Counted from the first letter of the stretch, positions 1 to 7,982 are shown. The stretch: DNA of 13,567 nucleotides from Porphyromonadaceae bacterium UBA7555 (GCA_002478045.1 DLLT01000006.1:1-13567), one strand, 5' to 3'. A program made the numbers and translations. Notes: a model not told the origin generated them from the sequence alone.

Positions 1-73
1 TGGCCCCGTCAATTACAGCGAAAGCAGACGATGATGCCAGCGCCATAGTCGCAAGGAGTAAAATCTTTTTCAT
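1..73 (-). CDS. Start of a secreted or envelope protein (partial, signal peptide only)
   Basis: Only the first 24 codons are in the window; the gene continues past the left edge. The visible residues are a textbook Sec signal peptide: a Lys-Lys N-terminus (MKKI), a hydrophobic core (LLLATMALA), then an S-S-A-F-A cleavage site, with the mature protein starting near V-I-D-G. The frame stays open upstream, through a possible ATG about 30 codons earlier, but the signal peptide fixes the start at 73. The mature protein should be exported to the periplasm or envelope. The rest cannot be seen, so no family can be named. A -7 box about 340 bp upstream may drive it. Confidence 0.75.
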   Translation of the reverse strand, partial: MKKILLLATMALASSSAFAVIDGA

Positions 74-410
74 GCAGTTTGTTTGAAAGATGTGCGTCCT
101 GACCCTCGCGGCCGCGTTAAGGGATAAAGAAAAGGTGTGAGGATCCATTTGTCCCATTGGTAGTTCAGGTCTTGGCGTACCCCTTATAAACAATGGAACA
201 ATAACCCCACACCGATTATGCATACACACTTCGGCGCAATATGCGTCGGATGTCTTATGCAAACGATGCAGGTGTCATTGTAGCTCCATCTTCTTTATAA
301 GATTCGAACCGCCAAGTTTGAACTACGAAGAATGTGCCGAATAACACCTTGTGTTTATTGATATGTCTTGGCCGATTAAGGCCTACGACACGCCTCTGCG
401 TGTCACGGTG

Positions 411-418
411 CAAATGTA
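411..418 (-). promoter_or_regulatory. Possible -7 promoter box for the left-edge gene
   Basis: On the minus strand the sequence reads TACATTTG, matching the Bacteroidota -7 consensus TAnnTTTG. No TTTG sits 19-21 nt upstream, so the -33 element is missing or weak; an A/T-rich tract (420-430) lies just upstream instead. Confidence 0.35.
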
Positions 419-452
419 GTGAAAAAAATCTAATATGCAGGCAATCGTCGCG

Positions 453-497
453 AAAAAAAGTCCGAGGCTTTTGAGCATATACCTCAAAAGTCTCGGA
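453..497 (-). terminator. Intrinsic terminator of the DUF4293 gene
   Basis: Arms 461-474 and 484-497 form a 14-position stem whose only non-Watson-Crick position is one G-T pair, with a 9-nt loop. On the minus strand it is followed by a run of seven T (459-453). It lies 31 bp beyond the stop of the DUF4293 gene. Confidence 0.85.
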
Positions 498-527
498 CGT
501 ATTTTGCGGAGAGTGGTGCGGCGTGGA

Positions 528-935
528 TCAGCGGAGGCGGTCGGCGCTACGGAGCAGGCGGTAGTCGCGGCGCATCAGACGTAGTGCGGCATAGGTGGAT
601 ACGAGTGCCAGCACCGGCATAACGATGCCGCCGATGATGGAGATTGTAGCAGCTTCGAAGCCGGCGCAGGTGTATGCGGCAATGGTCGCGCCCAGCACTA
701 CGATGAGGCTTAAGGCAAGGCGAGTGACCTTCATTTGGTAGCGCAGATTGCGGTATAAGAAAATGTCTATCAGCAGCAGTAAGGCCACGAGAATATCTAC
801 GCACAGCAGTACGGGGGTCTGCACGGCGCACACGTCGGCGCCTTCGGCCGTGACGGCGTAGGGTAGGATGCCCGCGAGGGCTACGAAAATTGCGGAGATA
901 AGCAGCAGTACGGACTGCCAACGTTGGATTACCAT
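528..935 (-). CDS. DUF4293 family four-helix membrane protein
   Basis: A 135-residue inner-membrane protein of the Bacteroidota-specific DUF4293 family, function unknown. The N-terminus (MVIQRWQSVLLLISAIF) matches the family's usual M-I-Q-R-x-Q-x-x-Y/L-L-L-L opening. Four hydrophobic segments are visible at about residues 7-26, 40-60, 70-90 and 96-120. The basic C-terminal tail (RRDYRLLRSADRLR) is also typical, usually ending in a D-R-[IL]-R-like motif. Length fits the family. It lies 85 bp downstream of the TPR gene on the same strand with no terminator seen between them, so the two may be co-transcribed, and a strong terminator follows at 453-497. I found no TAnnTTTG promoter of its own in the 85-bp gap. 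Confidence 0.85.
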   Translation of the reverse strand: MVIQRWQSVLLLISAIFVALAGILPYAVTAEGADVCAVQTPVLLCVDILVALLLLIDIFLYRNLRYQMKVTRLALSLIVVLGATIAAYTCAGFEAATISIIGGIVMPVLALVSTYAALRLMRRDYRLLRSADRLR

Positions 936-1020
936 AGTCGTTTTGTTTTTAGGTGTATGTATTAATATTCAATTGTGTAATGAATGGCGTGTATTTAACA
1001 ATACCACAGGTCGTCGAGAT

Positions 1021-3270
1021 TTATTGACCGCTGCGGAGTGCCTCTTCGATAAGGGTCATTTTTACCGGGGTAATGCCGGCGCTGCGCAGTATGTCTCCAT
1101 CGGCTTCCAAGCGCCTTATCAGCGCTTCCGTATTGTCGTCAGGCTGTGCAAGGCGGTAATGGGTTAGGGCCTCCCGTATGTTGCTCGTGGCCGCCTCGAG
1201 ATGCCCTATATTTAGATGGTCTTCGGTCGTAAGGTTCTCGGTGTTTATTCGTTGCCAATACTTGCGGGCCGACTCGTAATCACCAAGAGCAAAGAGTACC
1301 CAAGCCATAGGGCGCCACAGTCGGGTGTCTTCCGCATCGGTAAACTCGACCTTACGTAAGAGGTTGAGCGCCTTGCTCCAACGCGATAGACGAATATATG
1401 CGTAGGCTAATGCAAGGATTGCGTTTGCATCCTCGGGCGCGGCTTCGGACAGCCGTTTGTAGTATTTCAGGGCTTGCCCATGGCGACCGAGACGGCGATT
1501 TGTATAGGCCAAGCGCCGTAGCAGCCATCGGCTGTTGTCGTTCAATAGCTCGGCATGCTCGTAGGCGGCCAGTGCAGCGGATATATCGCCCGATTGTTCG
1601 TGGCAATAGCCTATCTTCTGGTACAAAGTGGCTTCGGGGGCGGCATCCGCTTCCTCGAGGCTTCGGAAAGCTGTCAATGCGTCTTCCCAGTATTCGTATT
1701 TGAAATAATACTCGCCAAGAAGCGACACCATCGATTCATCGTGCATATAAGGCGTCAGTGCCGGGACGGTGAGCAAGTTGAGGCCTTCGCGATAAGGGTC
1801 GGTAAATTCTCCCTTGCGACGGTAGAGCTTGACAAAGCGGTAGTAGTTTTGCAGGAAAGTGCGAGTGGCGCGGCGTACTGCCACATCTCGTGTCGACATA
1901 TTGGCCTCATTCGGGTCAATAGCTTCGGCAATTTGCTCGGAGTTCTGATTCAGTTGGTTGATAATGAATTCTCTCTGCGCTTTCGGGACCATATACGCGG
2001 ACAGCACCATAGAGTATTTATCATTATCGCACAGGTAGGCCAAACGTTTCGCCAGTTGTGCCATACCGCATACTCCACCCTCGGTAGATACAATCTGCGA
2101 GTGCTCTGGGTTATAAGGTATAAACCAGTTGATTACATCGTTGAAGAATGCGTAATTCTTCATGTGCGAGAAGGTGCTCATAAAAATGTCCGCACCATCC
2201 TGCTGCAACTCACCCATACGGCATAGTCCATCGGCGATGCCGCTGTGTTCGAGCATTTTCTCCCATTCGGGATTGGCTTCCAATTTTTCAAGGTCCTCGG
2301 CCTTAATGCCTTCTGCCGGGATGTTGCCATCCTTGATTTGGTCCATTAAGCTGTCGCGGATCTTGCTGACGCCGGGGATGATTACATCACGCATAGCGCG
2401 ATCTACATTCTCGGTGTTGCGTACACGCACCATCTCCAATGTAACCGTCTTGAAATCGCGGTTCCATGTCGCCGTTTCGGTTACGGAAGCAAGAATATCC
2501 TTCAATTGCGGATCTATGGGACGGCGGCGGTGGCGGAAAAGCATGATAGAGAGTGCGCACAACGCTGTGGCCGCTATGCGCGGTCGGCTGTCGGCATAAG
2601 TCATATACAAACGAGCTATTGCGACTTGTCGACCCGTATCGGCGTACTGCAAATCGCCGAGCATCAAGGCCGCAATCATACAAGTGGCATATGTTTCGAT
2701 ATCGAGTTCCTCGCCCTTGACGGCCACGGTTTCTATTCCTTGTAACAGATGCTCCAGTTGCTCCTCCTTGAGTGGATGCGACGTCCAGATATATTCGAAT
2801 AAAGCTTTAAGAGCTTCCTCCTTGGGCTGCTGGCCGCGATAAGTCGTGCCTTCGAATTCAGCAGACGCCAATGTCGACACAAGGTCTGTATCGGCCTCTA
2901 TTGCTGTGTAATAAGTCGTCAAAAGTGTCTCAAGACTTTCGCTTCTAAGCTTCCGTAGCCGCACAATATCAAAGTACAGCGAGCTATATCCCGGGATGTC
3001 TATGGCACGACGCAGTCGGTCAAAAAGCGCCCAGGCTTCCAACTGCATACGCACGAAGATCCTCTCGAGGTCAGGATCAACAATTCCTTTGGCAAAGTAA
3101 GACAGCATATAGCCGTAATTGGTGATTGCGGTTTTGATGTCCGCGCCCACCTCCCATTGCATCTTTTGCTCGGCCAAGGCTTGCATCTGTTCCAGAGCTG
3201 CGTTCAAATGTCCGGCTGATATGTCTTCGTTAATGCTGCGCAGGCGGTTTATCGTTTCGTTTCTGCTCAT
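1021..3270 (-). CDS. Large tetratricopeptide-repeat (TPR) protein
   Basis: A 749-residue, mostly alpha-helical protein with no signal peptide or membrane segment, so it is probably cytosolic. Residues 1-510 are helical and of unrecognised family. Residues about 513-712 contain at least five TPR-like units with the W/Y-x-x-A-L-x-x-Y/F pattern (YWEDALTAF, ISAALAAYEHA, HGQALKYYKRL, WSKALNLLRK, YESARKYWQRI). Such repeats normally bind partner proteins, and no catalytic motif is apparent. The start ATG at 3270 follows an A/G-rich stretch and gives a regular helical N-terminus. Neighbours are a small membrane protein upstream (gap 166 bp) and DUF4293 downstream (gap 85 bp). Proteins of this shape are common hypotheticals in Bacteroidales; the role is unknown. 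Confidence 0.85.
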   Translation of the reverse strand: MSRNETINRLRSINEDISAGHLNAALEQMQALAEQKMQWEVGADIKTAITNYGYMLSYFAKGIVDPDLERIFVRMQLEAWALFDRLRRAIDIPGYSSLYFDIVRLRKLRSESLETLLTTYYTAIEADTDLVSTLASAEFEGTTYRGQQPKEEALKALFEYIWTSHPLKEEQLEHLLQGIETVAVKGEELDIETYATCMIAALMLGDLQYADTGRQVAIARLYMTYADSRPRIAATALCALSIMLFRHRRRPIDPQLKDILASVTETATWNRDFKTVTLEMVRVRNTENVDRAMRDVIIPGVSKIRDSLMDQIKDGNIPAEGIKAEDLEKLEANPEWEKMLEHSGIADGLCRMGELQQDGADIFMSTFSHMKNYAFFNDVINWFIPYNPEHSQIVSTEGGVCGMAQLAKRLAYLCDNDKYSMVLSAYMVPKAQREFIINQLNQNSEQIAEAIDPNEANMSTRDVAVRRATRTFLQNYYRFVKLYRRKGEFTDPYREGLNLLTVPALTPYMHDESMVSLLGEYYFKYEYWEDALTAFRSLEEADAAPEATLYQKIGYCHEQSGDISAALAAYEHAELLNDNSRWLLRRLAYTNRRLGRHGQALKYYKRLSEAAPEDANAILALAYAYIRLSRWSKALNLLRKVEFTDAEDTRLWRPMAWVLFALGDYESARKYWQRINTENLTTEDHLNIGHLEAATSNIREALTHYRLAQPDDNTEALIRRLEADGDILRSAGITPVKMTLIEEALRSGQ

Positions 3271-3436
3271 TGAAAAGAGGTCTTATTTTTCGTGTCTTTT
3301 GAATTAGGGCTGTGTCTGTATGGTGGAGAATACCCTCGGAATTGATGTGTCGCGAGCCATATATGTCCACATCATTAAATAATGTGCGCTATATGATAGA
3401 AAACACGTCATCTGCCCGGCACTTATATTAATGTAT

Positions 3437-3982
3437 TTATGCAAAGTCTATGCCAAGCACAGTCAGACGTTCCTTAAGCCATTCGGCCTTTTCTTGCTCC
3501 AGCGGCCACCCCAAGGGAATAATATCGTAAGGGCCGGAGGACAAGTAGGCCGAGACCGAGAGACCGGAGAAGGCTACACGTCTCACCTTGCTCCACGATA
3601 TGTGGCAGTCCTTGGAGGCAAAGCTGTAGTCTCCGGCGTCATAGCGTATCCAAAGTCCCTCATCATCCATGATTACGCGCCGTGGATAGGTCCACTGCAC
3701 GGCTCGCTGTGATGTGGCATAGCTCAGATATACCATTAATAATATCGAAGGGTATAGCAGTAGGGCCACCATCAGTGCTACAAAAATACATACCGGCCAC
3801 CATACGGCCGCTATGGCCAAGCCTCCCGGCACTATAAGTAGCCACCAATGCCGTCCGAGCCATATGGGATAGGCACGGCGTACATACGCCGCCGCTCCGG
3901 GTGCAAAGAGGCCATCGTTGTCCTCGCTCGGTTTCTGCAATCCGGGGCCTGCAATTTCGGATTCTTTTGAAGTTTTGTTCAT
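3437..3982 (-). CDS. Two-helix membrane protein with YcxB-like C-terminal domain
   Basis: A 181-residue protein with a hydrophilic N-terminus (about 1-40), two close transmembrane segments (about 45-62 and 64-88), and a soluble C-terminus (about 98-181). The tail resembles the YcxB-like domain: a basic Y-P-R-R start, a D-D-E-G-L-W turn, a S-W-S-K-V segment, and late Y-L-S-S-G and I-I-P-L-G-W strands followed by an amphipathic helix. The assignment comes from reading the pattern and is moderate. The protein probably sits in the inner membrane with the C-terminal domain in the cytosol; function is unknown. A well-formed promoter at 3990-4021 places the transcript start only a few bases before the ATG at 3982, so the mRNA should be leaderless or nearly so. 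Confidence 0.7.
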   Translation of the reverse strand: MNKTSKESEIAGPGLQKPSEDNDGLFAPGAAAYVRRAYPIWLGRHWWLLIVPGGLAIAAVWWPVCIFVALMVALLLYPSILLMVYLSYATSQRAVQWTYPRRVIMDDEGLWIRYDAGDYSFASKDCHISWSKVRRVAFSGLSVSAYLSSGPYDIIPLGWPLEQEKAEWLKERLTVLGIDFA

Positions 3983-3989
3983 CGTAAGG

Positions 3990-4021
3990 CAAAATTACGC
4001 TATTTGGGCTTAATGACCAAA
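3990..4021 (-). promoter_or_regulatory. Bacteroidota promoter for the YcxB-like gene
   Basis: Minus strand: -33 element TTTG (4021-4018), 20-nt spacer, -7 element TAATTTTG (3997-3990). Both match the consensus exactly with ideal spacing. The predicted transcript start (about 3985-3987) is 3-5 nt from the start codon. Confidence 0.75.
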
Positions 4022-4155
4022 TCTCGAGAGATGTCCGGAAGATGATAAACCGAGTGTCCGGAGCGTTTTTTCAGGGGGAGTAGGGCGTTGGCGCGGTGTA
4101 ATCGATACGCTCGGGCTGAATAAGCCCTCTGCTGTGTGGTGTGTCCGAGAGCGAA

Positions 4156-4190
4156 GCGGCCGCGGCACCTTGATAGGATGTCGCGGCCGC
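4156..4190 (-). terminator. GC-rich hairpin after efp (probable terminator)
   Basis: Arms GCGGCCGCG (4156-4164) and CGCGGCCGC (4182-4190) pair perfectly, and inner bases extend the stem around a TTGATA loop. It lies about 30 bp beyond the efp stop. The T-rich tail on the minus strand is poor, so efficiency as an intrinsic terminator is uncertain. A run of nine G (4203-4211) lies between the stop codon and the hairpin. Confidence 0.5.
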
Positions 4191-4220
4191 CTTTGTTCGG
4201 TTGGGGGGGGGAGGACGTAA

Positions 4221-4784
4221 TTACTTGACGCGTTCTACGTAGCTGCCATCGCTGGTGTTGATGCGTACCTTATCGCCAACGTTGCAGAACAAGGGCACAC
4301 GTACCTCGGCGCCGGTTTCCACAGTGGCTGGTTTCAGCGTGTTGGTAGCTGTATCGCCCTTGATGCCGGGCTCGGTATATGTAATCTCCAGGACTACAGA
4401 CTGAGGCATTTCGCAGGTGAGGATGGTGTCCGAAGCGGCGTGTACCATAGCCTCGCAGATGTCGCCTTCTTTGAGGAACTGTACGCCCTCGATGCTCTCG
4501 CCGGGGATGGCTACCTGCTCAAAGGTCTCGGTGTGCATAAAGTTGTAACCCATATCATCCTTGTACAGATACTGGTAGGGGCGGCGTTCGATGCGTACTT
4601 CGTCCACCTTGACACCCGAGTTCCAAGTCTTATCAATGATGCGTCCGGTCTTGACGTTTCTCAATTTGGTGCGGACAAAAGCCGGACCTTTGCCGGGCTT
4701 TACGTGCAGAAATTCAACGATGAAGAAGTAGTTGCCGTCAATTTCGAGGCACATACCATTCTTAAAATCAGCTGTTGTTGCCAT
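4221..4784 (-). CDS. efp: Translation elongation factor P
   Basis: EF-P binds between the P and E sites of the ribosome and promotes peptide-bond formation at stalled polyproline stretches. The 187 residues match the usual length and three-domain layout: KOW-like N-domain (about 3-60), central OB domain (about 66-127) and C-terminal OB domain (about 130-185). The tip loop K-P-G-K-G-P-A-F puts Lys32 at the site equivalent to E. coli Lys34, so this is a Lys-type rather than Arg-type EF-P. No modifying enzyme gene (epmA/B or earP) is in the window. The C-terminal signature (K-P-A...T-G-A-E-V-R-V-P...G-D-K-V) is clear. The gene is divergent from trigger factor; a -7 box at 4899-4906 is its likely promoter, giving a leader of about 110 nt. 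Confidence 0.97.
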   Translation of the reverse strand: MATTADFKNGMCLEIDGNYFFIVEFLHVKPGKGPAFVRTKLRNVKTGRIIDKTWNSGVKVDEVRIERRPYQYLYKDDMGYNFMHTETFEQVAIPGESIEGVQFLKEGDICEAMVHAASDTILTCEMPQSVVLEITYTEPGIKGDTATNTLKPATVETGAEVRVPLFCNVGDKVRINTSDGSYVERVK

Positions 4785-4898
4785 GTCGTATTATGCTTTG
4801 TTGTTTCGTATTGTATAAGTCTTGTTTGTCGCTTTTCGGAGGACTATCTATGCGATATCCGCTATGCCAGCAATACTCGGAGTTGCCGAAAAGGCTTG

Positions 4899-4906
4899 CA
4901 AATTTA
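4899..4906 (-). promoter_or_regulatory. Probable -7 promoter box of efp
   Basis: The minus strand reads TAAATTTG, an exact TAnnTTTG. No TTTG is found 19-21 nt upstream; instead there is an A-tract (4917-4910 read as eight A), a TTTG only 12 nt away, and TTCG at about 18 nt. A very similar layout precedes the transporter gene at 11407-11436. Confidence 0.5.
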
Positions 4907-4957
4907 CGATTTTTTTTGCAAAGCCGAATGCTCTAAGTCGGATAAAGTCAAAATAAA

Positions 4958-4989
4958 TTTGTACGTGTGGATATTAATGGCTAATTTTG
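4958..4989 (+). promoter_or_regulatory. Bacteroidota promoter of trigger factor
   Basis: TTTG at 4958-4961, a 20-nt spacer, and TAATTTTG at 4982-4989 match the consensus exactly. The predicted start near 4993-4996 gives a leader of about 85 nt before the ATG at 5079. Confidence 0.8.
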
Positions 4990-5078
4990 CGTGCATTTTT
5001 GTGGGGAAGTTATATCCGCCGCAAATACATAAGTAAGGACAATAAAATAAGATATAACACTACCAATAACAACGCCAA

Positions 5079-6446
5079 ATGAACGTAACGATAGAAAAAA
5101 ACTCGGCGGTTTACGGTATCATCAACGTAAACGTTGTAGAGGCTGATTACGCAGACAAGGTAAAGAAAGAACTTCGGAACATCGGTGCCAAACGTGTCAT
5201 TCCCGGATTCCGTCAGGGACATGCACCTCTGACAACTCTCAACCGAATGTTTGGGAAGCAAGTCAAGAGCGAAGTCCTCAATGATGTGGTATATGATGCA
5301 GTCATCCGCCATATTCGCGACAACAAACTTCACGTGCTAGGCGAGCCCCTGCCTTTGGAAAAGAAAGAAATAAACATCGAAGACAAAGACTATGATTTCA
5401 AATATGAGATCGGTTTTGCTCCCGAACTTAATATAACCGTAGATAAGAACGTCAAGCTGACTCGATATGCAATAGAAGTATCCGAGCAGATGTACAAAGA
5501 CGAAGACGAAGCACTGCGCAAGCGCTTCGGCCGACAGGAACCCGGTGAAGTTACGGATGATCGCAGCCTTATCAAAGGTTCGTTGCAACAGCTCAACGCC
5601 GACGGCACCGTCAACGAAAACGAAGGCGCCATTCAGGTGACCGATGCCATAGTTGCTCCCTTCACCTTCAAGGATGACAAACAGAAGGCGCTCTTCGTTG
5701 ACAAGCATGTAAATGACAAGGTTGTATTCAACCCCTATGACAGTTGCAACGGCAACGCCGCCGAGCTATCATCTATGCTCAATATTGACAAGAGCATAGC
5801 CGTTGATGTTCATAGTGACTTCGTACTCGCTATCAGTGAAATCATCGTGATGAAAGAGGCTGAGCATGACCAGGCATTCTTTGACTCCGTATTCGGTAAA
5901 GACAAGGTACAAGACGAAGCCGCATACGAAGCTGCCGTCAAGGAAGGTTTGGCCGCACAACTGGCTCGCAACTCGGAAGAACTTTTTGATGTAACCGCAC
6001 GCAACTACTTCATAGAAAAGTATGGCGATATGGAACTTCCCACCGAATTCCTCAAGAAGTGGCTCGTAGCTCGTGACGAAGAACTCACCGTTGAAAATAT
6101 CGACAAAGAATACGAGCAGATGCTTCCCTCACTCAAATGGCAGCTTATCGAAGAACGCATCGCCAATGTTCTCAACATCGAACTCAAAGAAGACGATGTC
6201 CTGGAATATGCTAAGGCTGTGGCAAATCGTCAGTTCTTGCAGTACGGCATCACCAATATGGACGATGCAACCATCACCGAATACGCCAAGCGTTTGCTCA
6301 AGGACAACAATACACGCTCGCGTATCGTAGAGTCTGCAAGTGAAACGAAGCTCTTCGCCACTCTTCGCAACTGCGTAACCATCGAAGAAAAGAAAGTACC
6401 ATTCGACGAATTCAAGAAAATCGCCGAAGGAACCAAAGCACTGTAA
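5079..6446 (+). CDS. tig: Trigger factor, ribosome-associated chaperone
   Basis: Trigger factor binds ribosomal protein L23 at the exit tunnel and shields nascent chains. The 455-residue protein carries the ribosome-docking signature G-F-R-Q-G-H-A-P at residues 43-50, the same numbering as the E. coli motif, inside an N-terminal domain of about 115 residues. The middle (about 150-245), where the FKBP-like isomerase domain normally sits, is divergent, as is usual in Bacteroidota; I cannot confirm isomerase activity. The C-terminal chaperone arms (about 255-440) are helical and charged. A consensus promoter lies 90 bp upstream. The ATG at 5079 gives the standard M-x-V-T-I-E N-terminus. A strong hairpin at 6622-6652 is the nearest terminator, 175 bp past the stop. 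Confidence 0.95.
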   Translation: MNVTIEKNSAVYGIINVNVVEADYADKVKKELRNIGAKRVIPGFRQGHAPLTTLNRMFGKQVKSEVLNDVVYDAVIRHIRDNKLHVLGEPLPLEKKEINIEDKDYDFKYEIGFAPELNITVDKNVKLTRYAIEVSEQMYKDEDEALRKRFGRQEPGEVTDDRSLIKGSLQQLNADGTVNENEGAIQVTDAIVAPFTFKDDKQKALFVDKHVNDKVVFNPYDSCNGNAAELSSMLNIDKSIAVDVHSDFVLAISEIIVMKEAEHDQAFFDSVFGKDKVQDEAAYEAAVKEGLAAQLARNSEELFDVTARNYFIEKYGDMELPTEFLKKWLVARDEELTVENIDKEYEQMLPSLKWQLIEERIANVLNIELKEDDVLEYAKAVANRQFLQYGITNMDDATITEYAKRLLKDNNTRSRIVESASETKLFATLRNCVTIEEKKVPFDEFKKIAEGTKAL

Positions 6447-6621
6447 AATATAGACAGTCTATCGCGTGTTAAAAAACCGTTAAATTTTGATCGGTTATTA
6501 AACTATCTTCTGTTGTCGCCGTCATATATATAAAGACTTCAAAAACACCCCGACATCATAGATACTATATATAGCAATCAAATGCGATAGTAATGTAATA
6601 GACTGGCTTTAAGATTAATAT

Positions 6622-6652
6622 CGCGCCCCGGGTCGAGACGATCCGGGGCGCG
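6622..6652 (+). terminator. GC-rich hairpin, probable tig terminator
   Basis: Arms CGCGCCCCGG (6622-6631) and CCGGGGCGCG (6643-6652) pair perfectly and can extend inward. A modest T-run (CTTTTAT) follows about 6 nt later on the plus strand. It is 175 bp beyond tig and upstream of the tRNA promoter. Confidence 0.7.
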
Positions 6653-6844
6653 TAGTGCTTTTATGTTCAGTTGAGGTTCGGACGGCTTCCTTTTGCCGCA
6701 CAGTTTTGTTCGCTTAGAAGTTAGAAACGTGCTATACAGGGTTTGGAATGTTCGATGTATCCCTTTGAGATGTATGGTATAAGGCTTTTAGATATAGCGA
6801 ATTATGAAATTGCGTAAAAATATTTAGAAAAAAATGTTTGAATG

Positions 6845-6876
6845 TTTGTGTGACTGAAAAAAAGTGTGTACCTTTG
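6845..6876 (+). promoter_or_regulatory. Bacteroidota promoter of tRNA-His
   Basis: TTTG at 6845-6848, a 20-nt spacer, and TACCTTTG at 6869-6876 match the consensus exactly. The predicted start, near 6880-6883, is about 15 nt before the mature tRNA. Confidence 0.8.
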
Positions 6877-6895
6877 CAGTGCTTTTGCAAGACAT

Positions 6896-6970
<75 letters not shown>

Positions 6971-6973
6971 CTA

Positions 6974-7007
6974 ACAAGACGCCGGTAGACTTCTGCCGGC
7001 GTCTTGT
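6974..7007 (+). terminator. Terminator of tRNA-His
   Basis: A perfect 12-bp stem, ACAAGACGCCGG (6974-6985) with CCGGCGTCTTGT (6996-7007), has a 10-nt loop and begins 4 nt after the tRNA. The T-rich tail is short, so it could also mark a processing boundary. Confidence 0.75.
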
Positions 7008-7172
7008 GCTATTAAGCAGTGAATGCGGCAGATACCGATGATTTTGGCAGACGGTGTTACATCCTATTTGTCATCTCGTACAGCAATAGGCGCCATTATT
7101 TTATATTCTCCATTTCATCCTCGATAATTCACTCATATATAATGACTTCCCTCATCATGGCTTTATTATAAT

Positions 7173-7982
7173 ATGACTCACGATACAGCGATTCTCAATC
7201 AAGCAGACAGATGCCAATTACGCGAAAGGCTTGATCAGGCCTTAGAGCGCATAAATGTGCCCTCCTTTGCCGATGCTGACCCCGTGCAATTTCCGCGTTT
7301 ATTTACAGATAGCCGCGATATAGAGATTTCGGCACTGCTATGCTCCACTATAGCATGGGGCAATCGCAAGATGATTGTACGCAATTGTCAACGGATGCTT
7401 GAGATTATGGGCAATACCCCCTACGAATACGTAAAGTCGCAGTCCTACGAAGACTTGGACGATGACCTTAATATACACCGAACATTCTTCGGACGCAATT
7501 TCAAGTACTACTTGCGCGGCCTACATTCTCTCTATGCAAGGTATGGGAGTCTTGAGGCGCTTGTCGCCGTATCCGGGGCTTATTGCTCCGAGAGTCCGGC
7601 ATGGACTTTTGCCGAGGCATTGGCATTGTCGTTGGCCGAGGCTAATGACGGTTGTAAGGACACGCGTTGCATCTCGATGAGCGCTACAACGCCGCTTAAG
7701 CGTCTCAATATGGCTCTGCGATGGCTGGTGCGTGATGACGGAATTGTAGACATCGGCCTATGGAAGGTTCTCAAGCCTTCGCAATTGTTTATTCCGTTGG
7801 ATGTACACGTGGCCGAAGTTTCTCGTAATCTCGGACTTATTCAGCGGCGTTCAAATGATCGAAAAGCCGTGTTTGAACTGACGGAAGAGTTGCGTCGCTG
7901 GCGTCCCGACGACCCCGTGGCATACGACTTTGCTCTTTTCGGTATCGGGATGGAACAGTCCACAGAATCGCGCTTACAGTGA
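7173..7982 (+). CDS. TIGR02757 family protein (HhH-GPD-like fold)
   Basis: A 269-residue protein of the TIGR02757 (DUF2400) family, common in Bacteroidota, with no established function. Family hallmarks are visible: D-P-V-Q-F-P-R (36-42), the R-D-I-E-I segment with I-A-W-G-N-R-K-M-I (48-68), K-R-L-N-M-x-L-R-W (176-184), P-L-D-V-H-V-x-x-V-S-R-x-L-G-L (208-222) and the closing Y-D-F-A-L-F-G-I-G (251-259). The P-L-D-V-H-V stretch resembles the V-D-T-H-V segment of endonuclease III, with D210 at the position of its catalytic Asp. This supports a link to DNA glycosylases, but there is no C-terminal iron-sulphur Cys cluster. The start at 7173 lies just upstream of the first conserved helix; no clear promoter is seen. 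It converges on rubrerythrin across a shared hairpin. Confidence 0.88.
   Translation: MTHDTAILNQADRCQLRERLDQALERINVPSFADADPVQFPRLFTDSRDIEISALLCSTIAWGNRKMIVRNCQRMLEIMGNTPYEYVKSQSYEDLDDDLNIHRTFFGRNFKYYLRGLHSLYARYGSLEALVAVSGAYCSESPAWTFAEALALSLAEANDGCKDTRCISMSATTPLKRLNMALRWLVRDDGIVDIGLWKVLKPSQLFIPLDVHVAEVSRNLGLIQRRSNDRKAVFELTEELRRWRPDDPVAYDFALFGIGMEQSTESRLQ

Larger units (their letters stand above)
74..527. other. 454-bp gene-free region: leader and promoter of the left gene plus a terminator
   Basis: No convincing gene is present. On the minus strand it holds, from right to left, the terminator of the DUF4293 gene (453-497), a -7-like box (411-418), a 7-bp hairpin with a 4-nt loop (387-404), and about 300 bp of unassigned sequence before the ATG at 73. 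A palindrome CGCGGCCGCG lies at 107-116. If the -7 box is used, the left gene has a leader of more than 300 nt. I do not recognise a riboswitch class in it. Confidence 0.5.
6447..6895. other. 449-bp gene-free region between tig and tRNA-His
   Basis: AT-rich sequence without a credible coding frame. It contains the GC-rich hairpin at 6622-6652 and the tRNA promoter at 6845-6876. The 6447-6620 and 6653-6840 stretches show only weak, short inverted repeats, and I see nothing definite in them. A minus-strand open frame here (6732-6962) is the reverse of the tRNA and not a gene. Confidence 0.6.

Noticed and set aside
295..320. tRNA T-loop-like string (GGTTCGAATC on the minus strand)
   Set aside because: The flanking bases cannot form a T stem and no acceptor, D or anticodon arms are found.
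1555..2226. Long plus-strand frame inside the TPR gene
   Set aside because: Antisense shadow of a clearly coding minus-strand gene; composition is random.
4034..4072. Possible plus-strand terminator (two TCCGGA copies followed by a T-run)
   Set aside because: The arms are only 6 bp, the loop is 17 nt and no plus-strand gene lies upstream.
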